Source: an uncultured Christensenella sp.
Lineage (GTDB): Bacteria; Bacillota; Clostridia; Christensenellales; CAG-917
Direction of reading: 5' to 3'
NCBI GenBank assembly: GCA_910577815.1
Contig: CAJTNO010000001.1
Location: 124,001-188,000 of the forward strand
Length of the DNA stretch: 64,000 nt
Shown here: one piece after another, positions 50,769-60,100 of the stretch
Numbering within the stretch: the stretch's first letter is position 1
Layout: every line of letters begins with the position of its first letter
Made by a program: the position numbers and the translations under genes
Notes under the pieces: generated by a model
Seen by the model: only the letters and a program-made list of their open reading frames with translations
The model's database searches: none
Told to the model about the DNA's origin: nothing

Positions 50769-51071
50769 ATGGATTTTATGTTGCCCGACGACGATACTAT
50801 GGAAATAATGCGCCGCGAATTCGACAGCCTTAAAAGAGGCGAAAACACACGTACCTTCGCGTTTGCGGATAATGAAAAACCCCTCTGCCGCTCGGGCGCA
50901 AACGGCGGAGCGCAGCTTACATACCTACCCACGGCGCTTTTACTGCTTTACTTTGTAAAGCATATGAGTTATAATACGGGATATGGAACTCAAATTTTTG
51001 ACTCCGACGGAGGTTTGGCACAACTTCAACGCGTCGGAAGTAACTTTAGACAGCTCAACGACCTCGGTTGA
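50769..51071 (+). CDS. Possible 100-residue protein overlapping the next gene
   Basis: Not recognised. GAGGTGATTT precedes ATG at 50769, a good ribosome-binding site. The product begins MDFMLPDDDTMEIMRREFDS and is charged, with one hydrophobic stretch (LPTALLLLYFV). Its last 89 bp overlap the following gene in another frame and contain that gene's promoter-like box, so the real gene may be shorter or decayed. Alternatives are a small regulatory protein or a frameshifted 5' fragment. Confidence 0.4.
   Translation: MDFMLPDDDTMEIMRREFDSLKRGENTRTFAFADNEKPLCRSGANGGAQLTYLPTALLLLYFVKHMSYNTGYGTQIFDSDGGLAQLQRVGSNFRQLNDLG
50947..50975 (+). promoter_or_regulatory. Promoter abutting a start codon (leaderless candidate)
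   Basis: TTTACT (50947-50952), a 17-bp spacer, TATAAT (50970-50975), then seven bases and the ATG at 50983. No Shine-Dalgarno is present. Confidence 0.65.
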
Positions 51072-52650
51072 AACCGAAAACAATTACGTATGCGTAAAGC
51101 AGTATTTTACTGCGCAGGATAACGCGCAAGGCAGCATCAGGGCGTACATAGAAATCTGCTACGACATACGCTGGACGGACGCGCGTCCGGTTATCCTGTT
51201 GTTGGAATCCTATGAAAACGCCAACAACCGCGACATAGCGCGCAAGCTTGTCGAGCAAGGCTATATAGTGGGACTTCTGGACTACTGCGGCGGCATACTC
51301 GAGGGCGAGGACAAAACCACGTTTACGCAGAATTTACAATTCGCGTCCTATCCGGAGTGCAAGGAAAGCCTCAACGTCGTGCGCAAAAACGCGCGCAACT
51401 CCGCCTGGTTTATATGGAGCAAGATATCGAGGCTTGCGCTCAGCGTACTCGAGATGCTCCCCATAGTGGATAAAGCTCATATCGGCGTAATCGGTTTCGG
51501 CGAGGGCGCGCACGTCGCGTGGCAGGTTGCGGGAATGGATTCCCGCGTCCGCGCATTAGTAGCGATAGGCGACGCAGGCTATCGCTGGGCAAGCGGCAAA
51601 ACGAGATTTGTGGGCGCAAACGTAATGAATTCCGACGAGGAGCTTGTATTTTCCACGGGCGTAGGCGCAGAAACATACGCCAAGTTCATACACTGCCCCA
51701 CCTTCTTAATAGTGTCAAAATCCGCCTACTCCACCGACGTGGACAGAGCGGGCGACATACTCGCGCTTGTACAGTCGGACTGCAAACAGCTGCTTATCAC
51801 AAACGGCAACGACGCTCAGCTTACAAAAACCGCCTTCGACGCGATAATGAACTGGCTGCGCAAAAACTTTATGGTACGCGGCGAGGCGTCCATAACGCCC
51901 ACAGCCGCATTTGAAAACGTGGACGGCAGACTGTATCTGCGTATGAACACCGTACAAAACGCAACCAAAATACAGGTCAACGTCTGCTACGGAGAGCCGA
52001 GGTCGGACTCACGGCACTGGGACAGCCTCGACGCCCTTCAGAAGGTGGATACAAACCTGTACACGGTAGGCGTTCCCGTCTACGACCTACAGGAGCTGAT
52101 AGTAGCCTACGCGACCTTCTCCTACGAAAACGGAAACATAATCTCCACGCCGATACAGGGTATATTTCCCCACAAGCTCGGCATAACCGCGGTGGACATG
52201 ATAAGAGAAAACTACCGCATAATGTACGACGGCAGTATGGGCTTAGGCTCATTCTCCTGCCTCACCAAGGACGCGATACTTGACGAAAGCTCGCTTACGC
52301 AGGCATACGGACCGTTTGAGATAAAGGGCATAACGGTCAAAAACGGCGGACTGAGCCTTTGCAGAAGCGCGGCGGAGCTGAAGGCGCTTGACAGAACAAG
52401 CACCCTGCACTTCGACGCATACTCGCCCGAGGCGCGCGAGCTTAGGATAAATATGTACGCCTATCCCGAAATGAAACGCTATACCGCCTACGCAAAGCTG
52501 AACGGCGGCGAATTCTGGCAGAAGATACTGCTTGACAGCGCGGACTTCAAGAGCGACGAGGGAAAGACTCTCGCGCAATTCAGAGACACAAAGATACTTG
52601 CCATTCCGCACGCCGCAGGAGTAATTTTCAATAATTTTCTGTGGATTTAA
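50983..52650 (+). CDS. Alpha/beta-hydrolase-fold protein lacking the nucleophile
   Basis: Function unknown. 555 residues, no signal peptide. Residues about 50-295 have the order of a dienelactone-hydrolase/acetylxylan-esterase-like alpha/beta hydrolase: strand PVILLLESYEN, QGYIVGLLDYCGG, then the nucleophile elbow VIGFGEGAHVAWQVAG. The elbow should be G-x-S-x-G, but position 173 is Gly (G171-F-G-E-G175), so hydrolase activity is unlikely. A later FLIVSKSAYSTD resembles the acid-residue region. The C-terminal half (about 300-555) is beta-rich and unrecognised. The message appears leaderless. Signal peptidase I follows 24 bp downstream. Confidence 0.7.
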   Translation: MELKFLTPTEVWHNFNASEVTLDSSTTSVETENNYVCVKQYFTAQDNAQGSIRAYIEICYDIRWTDARPVILLLESYENANNRDIARKLVEQGYIVGLLDYCGGILEGEDKTTFTQNLQFASYPECKESLNVVRKNARNSAWFIWSKISRLALSVLEMLPIVDKAHIGVIGFGEGAHVAWQVAGMDSRVRALVAIGDAGYRWASGKTRFVGANVMNSDEELVFSTGVGAETYAKFIHCPTFLIVSKSAYSTDVDRAGDILALVQSDCKQLLITNGNDAQLTKTAFDAIMNWLRKNFMVRGEASITPTAAFENVDGRLYLRMNTVQNATKIQVNVCYGEPRSDSRHWDSLDALQKVDTNLYTVGVPVYDLQELIVAYATFSYENGNIISTPIQGIFPHKLGITAVDMIRENYRIMYDGSMGLGSFSCLTKDAILDESSLTQAYGPFEIKGITVKNGGLSLCRSAAELKALDRTSTLHFDAYSPEARELRINMYAYPEMKRYTAYAKLNGGEFWQKILLDSADFKSDEGKTLAQFRDTKILAIPHAAGVIFNNFLWI

Positions 52651-52663
52651 CGAAAAAGGCACA

Positions 52664-52669
52664 TATACT
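52664..52669 (+). promoter_or_regulatory. -10-like box next to the lepB start codon (leaderless candidate)
   Basis: TATACT ends five bases before the ATG at 52675, and no Shine-Dalgarno is present. The -35 region is poor (GTGGAT at 17 bp), so read-through from the upstream gene is an alternative. Confidence 0.45.
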
Positions 52670-52674
52670 TAGAT

Positions 52675-53268
52675 ATGCAAGATAATTTCGAACCTATAGA
52701 ATTAGAGCCGCAAGCCAATAAAAACCGCAAGCTTATAGCTGCGGCTATCGTCGTACTTCTGGTAATAATTCTTGCAATCACCTGTGCGCTGCTTGTCAAA
52801 TATTACGTCATATCGACGTTCATAGTAGACGGCGTATCGATGCACCCCACGCTCAACGGCGGAAACGGCGCGTACGAGGACAACGACCGCACCAACGGCG
52901 ACGTGATATATCTCAACAAAATAGCCAAGATAAAGCGCGGCGACATAGTGGTATTCACTCCGGACAACGGGATATTTTCCGAAAAATCCCTTGTCAAAAG
53001 AGTTATAGGAGTTGCAGGCGACAGAATACAGATAATAGACAATACCGTATATCTAAACGGAGAAAAGCTTGACGAGCCGTATATAAACGAGCCTATGCGC
53101 GACAATGACAATTTGGATATAACCGTAGAGGACGGCAGAATATTCTGTATGGGCGACAACCGCAATCACTCCACGGACAGCCGCGTATTCGGCACCGTAC
53201 CGCTTGACGTAGTAGTAGGAAAATGCTTTTTGATAAAGGGCGCAAACGGAAAGCTCCGCGCGCCCTGA
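52675..53268 (+). CDS. lepB: Signal peptidase I
   Basis: Membrane serine protease that removes signal peptides from secreted proteins. 197 residues. One N-terminal helix (about 20-42), then box B with catalytic S55 (VDGVSMHPTL), box D with catalytic K108 (SLVKRVIGVAGD) and box E (MGDNRNHSTDSRVFG). An insertion, NGGNGAYEDNDRTNGD, follows box B. The window encodes many secreted proteins that could be substrates. It lies 24 bp after the hydrolase-fold gene. Confidence 0.96.
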   Translation: MQDNFEPIELEPQANKNRKLIAAAIVVLLVIILAITCALLVKYYVISTFIVDGVSMHPTLNGGNGAYEDNDRTNGDVIYLNKIAKIKRGDIVVFTPDNGIFSEKSLVKRVIGVAGDRIQIIDNTVYLNGEKLDEPYINEPMRDNDNLDITVEDGRIFCMGDNRNHSTDSRVFGTVPLDVVVGKCFLIKGANGKLRAP

Positions 53269-53334
53269 TTTCAGATAGATATTCAATTATTTTTTCTAAT
53301 CTCTATTTAATAATTTAACAACTATTTTTGTTTT

Positions 53335-53547
53335 CGTTTTATTACTGTTTTTCGGGACACCAACTTCGTTGGTTAGATACTATAAGACTTATTTTCTCTA
53401 TCTCGCTTTATAAACTTACTTCTATTTCCGTTTTATTACTGTTTTTCGGGACACCAACTTCGTTGGTTAGATACTATGAGACTTATTTTCTCTATCTCGC
53501 TTTATAAACTTACTTCTGTTTCCGTTTTATTACTGTTTTTCGGGACA
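53335..53547. repeat. Tandem 94-bp repeat, two units plus a partial third
   Basis: CGTTTTATTACTGTTTTTCG begins each unit at 53335, 53429 and 53523. Full units contain the hairpin CCAAC-TTC-GTTGG. The third, partial copy forms the last codons of the ABC permease gene on the minus strand (stop at 53510), so the repeat and the gene end are the same DNA. Confidence 0.9.
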
Positions 53548-54409
53548 GTAAATAACTTACAAGCACAAACAATCCGACAAAAACCAATATAGACAGTATT
53601 ATCATAAGATACATAGCGGCAAAGCTGACCTTATCGCCGAAAAAGTACAGATTGCAGTCTACGCTGTCCTTGATTTTATCAATTACCTCGGCGGGCGCGC
53701 CTGTATCCGCCACCGCCTGAAGCGCGCCTCTCAGCGCGTGATTGCGCACAAGCGAGGTTCCGTACGTGCCGGGAAGAAGTCCGAGAAGCTTTTGCATCCC
53801 CGCCCCCAACGAGGCAATAGGCATATACGCTCCGCAGAAAAATCCGTAGCCCGCGCTTACAATCGTTCCGACCGCCGACGCCTGCCCCTGCGTATTGATA
53901 AAGCAGTTGATAAGCGAGGACAGCGCAGTGCCGAACAGCGTAAGCAAAACGATGTCCAGCATCAGCAGGAACACGTCCGCCGCGGACAAAAACCAGCCCG
54001 TAGCCCCAAGATAAATAAAGCACAGGAGCATCGCCGTAAAGCAGATAAGCAAGGTGACCGCAAGCGTGCCTACAAAATAAGAGAGGGCGAGAACAGGCTT
54101 TTTCACGGGCGTAATAGCAAAATCCTTATTTGCTCCGCTTATTTTGTCCTGCACCATAACCAAATTGGAGCAGAACGAAACGGTAACGCAGATAACGGCA
54201 AGCATAGAGGAAACGACTTCGCCGCCGACAAGTCCGTTTATAACCTTTTCGGGCAAGCCCTCGGGCATACTTTCGCGATAAACGTTGGCTAAAAACGTAA
54301 CGTAAAGCACAAGCAGGATAGCGGGCGTTATCATAGACACGAAAAACAAGCCCTTATCCTTAAAAAACATCTTGATATTTCGAGAGGTCATTGCAAGAAA
54401 TATTTTCAT
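53510..54409 (-). CDS. ABC-2 type exporter permease
   Basis: Membrane half of an exporter, working with the ATPase encoded immediately upstream. 299 residues with six hydrophobic segments in the ABC-2 pattern: one near the N-terminus, an external loop, then a block of four and one at the C-terminus. Typical phrases are VITPAILLVLYVTFLANVY, FAITPVKKPVLALSYFVGTL and AYMPIASLGAGMQKLLGLLP. The last dozen codons (SRKTVIKRKQK) lie in a 94-bp tandem repeat that continues past the stop. It overlaps the ATPase gene by 4 bp (ATGA). Substrate unknown; drug, lipid or bacteriocin export are the usual roles. Confidence 0.9.
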   Translation of the reverse strand: MKIFLAMTSRNIKMFFKDKGLFFVSMITPAILLVLYVTFLANVYRESMPEGLPEKVINGLVGGEVVSSMLAVICVTVSFCSNLVMVQDKISGANKDFAITPVKKPVLALSYFVGTLAVTLLICFTAMLLCFIYLGATGWFLSAADVFLLMLDIVLLTLFGTALSSLINCFINTQGQASAVGTIVSAGYGFFCGAYMPIASLGAGMQKLLGLLPGTYGTSLVRNHALRGALQAVADTGAPAEVIDKIKDSVDCNLYFFGDKVSFAAMYLMIILSILVFVGLFVLVSYLLSRKTVIKRKQK

Positions 54410-55317
54410 TTCGCCTCGCCTCCCGTCAGCTTTTTACCCGTAACAGCAAGAAACACGTCGTCCATATTGCCCTTTACAACCTCGTAGTCGCAAAACAGCT
54501 CTTTATTTTTTATAATCAATTCTGTAACCTCGGCGGTATTGCTCACCTCGATACGAAACGCCCCCGCTACGTTCTCATAGGGAAGTCCGAGCTTGGCGAC
54601 GTCGGCTTCGTCTACGTTATAAAGCGTAACGAAGTCGCCCGTAAATCTGTTTTTAAGCTCTATGGGCGAGCCCTCCGCCACGATTTTTCCGCCGTCTATT
54701 ATGACAACGTTATCGGCGTCCGCAGCCTCCTCCATATAGTGAGTTGTCAAAAACACGGTCATCCCGTTCTGTCTGCGCAGAGTATCTATAGCCTCCCGAA
54801 TATTCTTTCTCGTCTGCGGGTCCAATCCCGTGGTCGGCTCGTCGAGTATGAGTATCTTGGGCTGCGAAAGCAGCGCGCGGGCAATATCCACTCGCCTGCG
54901 CTGTCCTCCCGACAGCTTGCTCACGGTGCGCTTCATAATATCGTCAAGGTCAAACAAACTGCTTATCTCTGCAAGGCGATTTTCAAAATTCCTTCCGCAA
55001 ATGCCGTAGCACGCCGCGCGGCTTTTAAGATTATCCTTCACGCTCAGCATTTTATCGAGCACGCTCGACTGAAACACCACTCCGATTTTTCCTTCCGCCC
55101 TCGCCTTATCGGCATCCGCGCCGTCAATGACAATACTGCCCCCGTCCTTTTCAAGAGTGCCGCAAATCATAGAAATAGTAGTGCTTTTCCCCGCGCCGTT
55201 AATTCCCAAAAACGCAAACAGCTCGCCCTCCTTCACCTTAAAGGAGATGTTGTCCACGGCTTTAACCTCTTTAAAGCTCTTGGAAAGCCCGTTGATTTCA
55301 ATAACATTATTATCCAT
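54406..55317 (-). CDS. ABC transporter ATP-binding protein (drug/lipid exporter type)
   Basis: Energises the downstream ABC-2 permease. 303 residues from ATG at 55317. Walker A GINGAGKST, Q-loop GVVFQSSVL, signature LSGGQRRRVDIARALL, Walker B ILILDEPTTGLD and H-loop TTHYMEEA are all intact. The C-terminal 80 residues form the small domain common in DrrA/CcmA-like ATPases. No Shine-Dalgarno is present. A TTGATT-18-TATTAT promoter ends six bases before the ATG, again a leaderless arrangement. Confidence 0.95.
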   Translation of the reverse strand: MDNNVIEINGLSKSFKEVKAVDNISFKVKEGELFAFLGINGAGKSTTISMICGTLEKDGGSIVIDGADADKARAEGKIGVVFQSSVLDKMLSVKDNLKSRAACYGICGRNFENRLAEISSLFDLDDIMKRTVSKLSGGQRRRVDIARALLSQPKILILDEPTTGLDPQTRKNIREAIDTLRRQNGMTVFLTTHYMEEAADADNVVIIDGGKIVAEGSPIELKNRFTGDFVTLYNVDEADVAKLGLPYENVAGAFRIEVSNTAEVTELIIKNKELFCDYEVVKGNMDDVFLAVTGKKLTGGEAK

Positions 55318-55323
55318 AGGCGA

Positions 55324-55353
55324 ATAATACACCCAACGCTCAAACTAAATCAA
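55324..55353 (-). promoter_or_regulatory. Promoter abutting the ABC ATPase start codon (leaderless candidate)
   Basis: On the minus strand TTGATT (55353-55348) and TATTAT (55329-55324) are 18 bp apart, with six bases to the ATG at 55317. Confidence 0.65.
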
Positions 55354-55501
55354 GTGTTTTAGTATAATTCCCGAAAATAACCGAATCGTTGCAATTTAAG
55401 TTACAAATCAAATAAAAAAACGTCCTTGCTCGCGCTTACTGCTCGTAAGCCGCGTAGCAAAACACGTCTTTAAAAACCTTTATATTATGCTTATAAAAAA
55501 C

Positions 55502-56083
55502 TCAGCCCACGGCGCAAAATAGCATATTAGCTATTTTATCCGCCATTTTCTCCACATAAAGCGGCGATACTGACATCAACTGCATCAGCGGGTCGGTGTT
55601 ATTCTTTGCAACCACGCCGAGTATTCCGACGTCGCCGAAGCGGTTTTTTCTGCCCTTGATGGCAGCGGGACAAACTCCGTCGGAGCGCAGAATTATCTGT
55701 CCCACCTTATCTCCGCCGCCGAGGCTTGCGTCCACCGCGATAAACAGCGCGCCCTCGTGAACGGACTTGATAAACTCGAGCCACTCGCCCATATTCTTGC
55801 CGTTTACGGTATGCTCGTCCGTTCCGTACACGAACGCGGAAACCTTGTATTTATCTCTCAGCAGTCTGCCGACCGCAGGACCGAGCGCGTCCCCCGATAT
55901 TGCGGTAGTGCCGAAGCACACGATAACCGTCTGTCTTTCGTCCGCTCCCGAAATCGCGCGGAAAAGAGCGCCTACAAAGGGCGCCAACGCATCGTCCGCG
56001 CCGCCCTCCGCTATCCGGTTGACAGTAGTATTAACACTTTTTTTAACTGCGGCTTCCGCCTTCTGTTCCGATGTTTTTCTCAT
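55502..56083 (-). CDS. yyaC: YyaC-like sporulation protein (GPR-related hydrogenase-maturation-type fold)
   Basis: Family of spore proteins related in fold to the germination protease and hydrogenase maturation peptidases; a role in spore formation is assumed. 193 residues from ATG at 56083. Core features are VIVCFGTTAISGDALGPAVG, with the acidic metal-site Asp, FIAVDASLGGGDKVGQIIL, GDVGILGVVAKNN and a helical end. The longer frame to 56149 has no likeness. The symmetric motif TTGTCA-GAT-TGACAA lies just upstream, a possible operator. Sporulation-sigma control is likely but not seen. Confidence 0.88.
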   Translation of the reverse strand: MRKTSEQKAEAAVKKSVNTTVNRIAEGGADDALAPFVGALFRAISGADERQTVIVCFGTTAISGDALGPAVGRLLRDKYKVSAFVYGTDEHTVNGKNMGEWLEFIKSVHEGALFIAVDASLGGGDKVGQIILRSDGVCPAAIKGRKNRFGDVGILGVVAKNNTDPLMQLMSVSPLYVEKMADKIANMLFCAVG

Positions 56084-56093
56084 TGAATAATTG

Positions 56094-56108
56094 TTGTCAG
56101 ATTGACAA
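56094..56108. promoter_or_regulatory. 15-bp dyad upstream of yyaC
   Basis: TTGTCA-GAT-TGACAA is a perfect inverted repeat centred about 18 bp before the yyaC start codon. It overlaps where the core promoter or leader would be, so it could be an operator or carry a 0A-box-like half-site (TGTCA). Confidence 0.4.
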
Positions 56109-56263
56109 AAATTTAAACTGCCGATTTTAAAATACGCGGCGAATATCAAAATGCGGTTGCGTATGCGTTATGTTTTGGTTATAATATATTAAATGCAACG
56201 TATTTTATATATTACGCGCGACGCTTTGGGAACGGGCGCGTTACACATTAAACGTGGGGACAT

Positions 56264-57037
56264 ATGCTTATGATATCGACAATGATTTCGGCAGTACCGT
56301 ATGCGGATATAGTATTTTTCGTAATACTCGGACTAGGACTGCTGGCAGGCTTAATCGGAGGCTTGGCAAGAGCCTTCAAGGGATTATTTAAAACTATCGC
56401 GGTAATACTGATATCCTTGCTCATAGTGGGCGCGACCTTGGCGCCGATAAGCAAGCTCGGGTTTGTACAGTCAATGACAAACGGCTTCGAGGCAAAGACC
56501 TCGGGCTGGGGAGCGGTGTTTACGGAGCCCGTCCACATAGCGGACGACGGCAGCTTTTACGTGCTTGTGGAGTACGACGGCACGATGAACAAGGTCAAGC
56601 TTGAGGACGCAAGCGGAAGCGGACTTGTAGACTCCGCAAAGGGCAAGCTTGCGGTGTGGCTTGCGGAGCGTTTTATCACCGAGGACGGACAAACGCTGGG
56701 CAAGGCGAGCGCGGATATGCTTACAAGCATAATCGTATCGGCGGTGCTGTTTGTCATATACTGCATCCTGCTGGGCATAATCTGCTACATTCTGCGCAAA
56801 ATATTCAAGGGAATGCACAACTCCGACAGCAGCGCGATACGCATAGTGGACAGAGTATTCGGCGCGGTAGTATCCACGGGGCTTGCGTTTGTATTTATCC
56901 TGCTTGTGCTTGCGATACTGCACGCCCTTGCGCGGGTTATTCCGACCGTACACGAGTATCTGCAAAGCTCGGTAATATGCGGATTCTTCTATCAGAACAA
57001 TCCGATAAGCAACATATTCGGCAGTATATTCGGTTAA
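56264..57037 (+). CDS. CvpA-like membrane protein
   Basis: 257 residues, four hydrophobic segments. The first part (ADIVFFVILGLGLLAGLIGG LARAFKG) matches the CvpA/colicin V production family pattern of two helices followed by a soluble region. An extracellular insert of about 90 residues (TEPVHIADDGSFYVLVEYDG) separates the helix pairs, unusually long for CvpA. The second pair includes IYCILLGIICYILRKIFKG. GTGGGG precedes the ATG. The large surface protein starts 63 bp downstream in the same direction, so the two are probably co-transcribed. Confidence 0.75.
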   Translation: MLMISTMISAVPYADIVFFVILGLGLLAGLIGGLARAFKGLFKTIAVILISLLIVGATLAPISKLGFVQSMTNGFEAKTSGWGAVFTEPVHIADDGSFYVLVEYDGTMNKVKLEDASGSGLVDSAKGKLAVWLAERFITEDGQTLGKASADMLTSIIVSAVLFVIYCILLGIICYILRKIFKGMHNSDSSAIRIVDRVFGAVVSTGLAFVFILLVLAILHALARVIPTVHEYLQSSVICGFFYQNNPISNIFGSIFG

Positions 57038-57100
57038 ACCGCACAAAACGTTTATAAATGGTCGGCTCCGTCGGCCATTATATATTTCAGGGAGTTTAAA

Positions 57101-60100
57101 ATGAGAGTTTTAAGAGGCACGTTGACCTTTGTGCTTGGAATGGTAATAGGCATAGTCCTGTTTGTGGTAGCGATAGGCGGCACGCTTGCTATACTTGCTA
57201 CGCAGTTTACCGTCGGAGACCTGCAAAAGGCGATAATAGGCTCCGACAACGTCATATCCTCCGACAGCGATATCTACGACAAAACCATTTTGGACGCGGT
57301 AAAGGACGTGGTATCCGACATCCAGAATTTTGACAAGCTCAGCCTTAAAACTCTTTACGAGCATTACGGCATAAAGCTGTTTAACGGAATAAGCGGCATA
57401 GATTTCACAGACAAGGACTTCTATAGCGTTCCCATTCCCGACCTGATAAACGACCTGTCTATAGTAGTAAACTCCTTCACGCTGAACGACGTCAGCAAAA
57501 TAGCCGGCGTAGATTTTTCAAGCTACAATCTACCTATACTTACAAACAATCTGGATAACAATCTTTCCACCGCGATGGACAACATCCTCGGCTCGCTCAA
57601 CGGGGATATGACCATCCGCGGCATAAACGTCAACTTCGGCATCGACCTCGGCATAGCGGACAACGCCCTGCTCGGCACCCTTCAGGACGCGCTGTTATCC
57701 GAATTCGGCAACGTGCTTAACGTAATGAGGGTCAGCTCGATACTCGAAGCGGACACGGATACCTTTATCGCCTCGGACGCAGGCAGGATAAAGTATTTTG
57801 CAAAAACGGACGCATACGAGGCAATCCCCGACAGCGAGCTATCCGCAACCGTCTTTGCGGACGGCGCGGAAAAGAGCCTGCTCGGCGGACTTGACACGGA
57901 CGGCGACGGCAAGGCGGACGCACCTCGATACGTAGAAACCCGCTACGTGCAGGAAATCCGCACCGCAGACGGCAAGGAGGAAGTAACATACGTTGTGGAC
58001 AACTCCTCCTACGGCGAGGACTTCGACTTAGCGGCGAACCAAAAGACCTTCTACCGTCACATAATCTACACCCCCACCGACAGAACGGAGGGCGAAAACG
58101 TATATATCATAGGCTATGCCAACCGCGTCGGCAAACTCACCGAAAACGGCTTCGAGCTTCTCGAAAAGGGCTTTATTCCCGTATCCGGGCTTGCCCCCGA
58201 GGACGGACTCTGGGCAATGACGGGCGACGTGCCGGACAAGGACAGCAAGCTCGCGCAGCTCGAGGACGGACAGAGCGCGGACGTAACCTTCCGCCGCGTG
58301 CATACGGGCACGTCCACCGCGCTTTTACAATCAATAGCACACCTGACGATAGCGGAGCTGCAGGATGCCGACAATCTGCTTGACGGGCTTACAATCGCGG
58401 ACGTCGTAGATATAACGCCCGAATCGGCAAAGATAATGAAATCGCTTGCGGCGCGCAACTGCAAGCTGACCGAGCTGGGCACCGTGGCAAACGACCTAAC
58501 GCTCGGCGAAATGATAGACGTAAGCACGTACAGGTACTCAAAAAGCGCAAGCGGCAAATACGTCCGCATAGAGGACGAGGCATCCTATACTCTGTACGAC
58601 AGGACCAATCCCGATTTCGAGGGCGCAACCCGTTACAAAAAGAACCCCGACGGAAGCTTTACTCCCGACGTAAACGGCAAATTCGTACACAGCGTATATT
58701 ACACGCTGTACAATCCCGCCGCCCACGCAAATCTTACGCGCTATGACCGTCTGCCACTCGGCGACGGAGAGAACGTATCCTCCGCCCTGCTGCAACGCTT
58801 TACAGGTGCTACGCTCGGCAATTTCTCCGATGCATTCGACTCGCTTATGCTTGCCGACGTCCTGCAAATCGACGCCGACGTTTACGAGCCCGTATCCTCG
58901 GGCGATATAGCCGCAAATCCCGACGAAAGATATTTCTATTACGACTCCGCGCACAGCGTATACCGCGTAGCCGACAGCGAATATATAGCAAATAATCCCG
59001 ACGTACAGTATTATCATATAGCCTATTCGGGCGAAGGCACGTCGTTTATCAAAAAGCTCGCATACGTCAAAATAGACGGAATGGCGGACGCTATGGATAT
59101 AGTCATCGACGATATGATGCTGTCCGAATTTATAGACGTATTCACCGAGGATGCGGTTGAGCTTTTTGCACATAGCGGAAGCGTGTCCGCAGACGGCAGA
59201 TATTTCATAGAATACGGCGCGGGCGGCAACGCCTACGAGGACGGCGACGGAAACCGTTACGTATTCGTATACGACAGCTTCGGAGATTTCGCAAAGGCGA
59301 ATTTCCGTGAAGCGGAGGTAACCGGCAATATAACCGAAGCGACAATCTATTACAGATACGTAAAATATTCGGATATGACGGGAACCGAGGCGGAAAAGGC
59401 TATAAAAACCGCCAAGCTTACCGCCGAGGGCAATATCTATTATTATGAGGACGGCGAGTACAAGCGCAATCTTGCGCTCTGCTCCTATATGCTGACAAAG
59501 ACGGAGTATCACAATCAGATTTATTACAGAGAAAAGGTCTCAGCAGGCGGCGCGGACGTTTTCACAGGCGCAATGAAGGTATATAGCGGCACGACTCTGC
59601 CCTACGGAGCTTATGTAAAGGACGAGTTTTTAGGCTATATCGCATACGACGTAAACAATCCCGTATTTGCAGACAGACCGCTTCTCACATTTGAAAAGGG
59701 GGACGGCGAAAGCTACTTTATAAACAAGGCGGACGCCAAGCATATGGCAAAGGCAATCGGCGGCGAGTTTGTATCGCGCGACCTCTACTATGCCCTAAGG
59801 CAGTGCGTGGACGTCTATGCGCTCACCTCCGACACGGCAAACTCCTACGTATTCGTAGACGGCAAATATGTGCGCTACGACGCCTCGGTACACGCGGCGG
59901 ACGCACCGCGCTTCCTGCGCAAATCGGGATATATCGGCAGAATAAACGAGGTATCCTATAACGACGGCGCAAACACCGAGCTTATTTTACAGGACGTAAA
60001 ATTTATCCGCGAGCGCAGCGCGCCCGTGCTTCGTATGCTTTCGCGCGGAACAATAGGCGAAATGAACAAGATAATAAGCAACGCGACTATCGGCGACATT

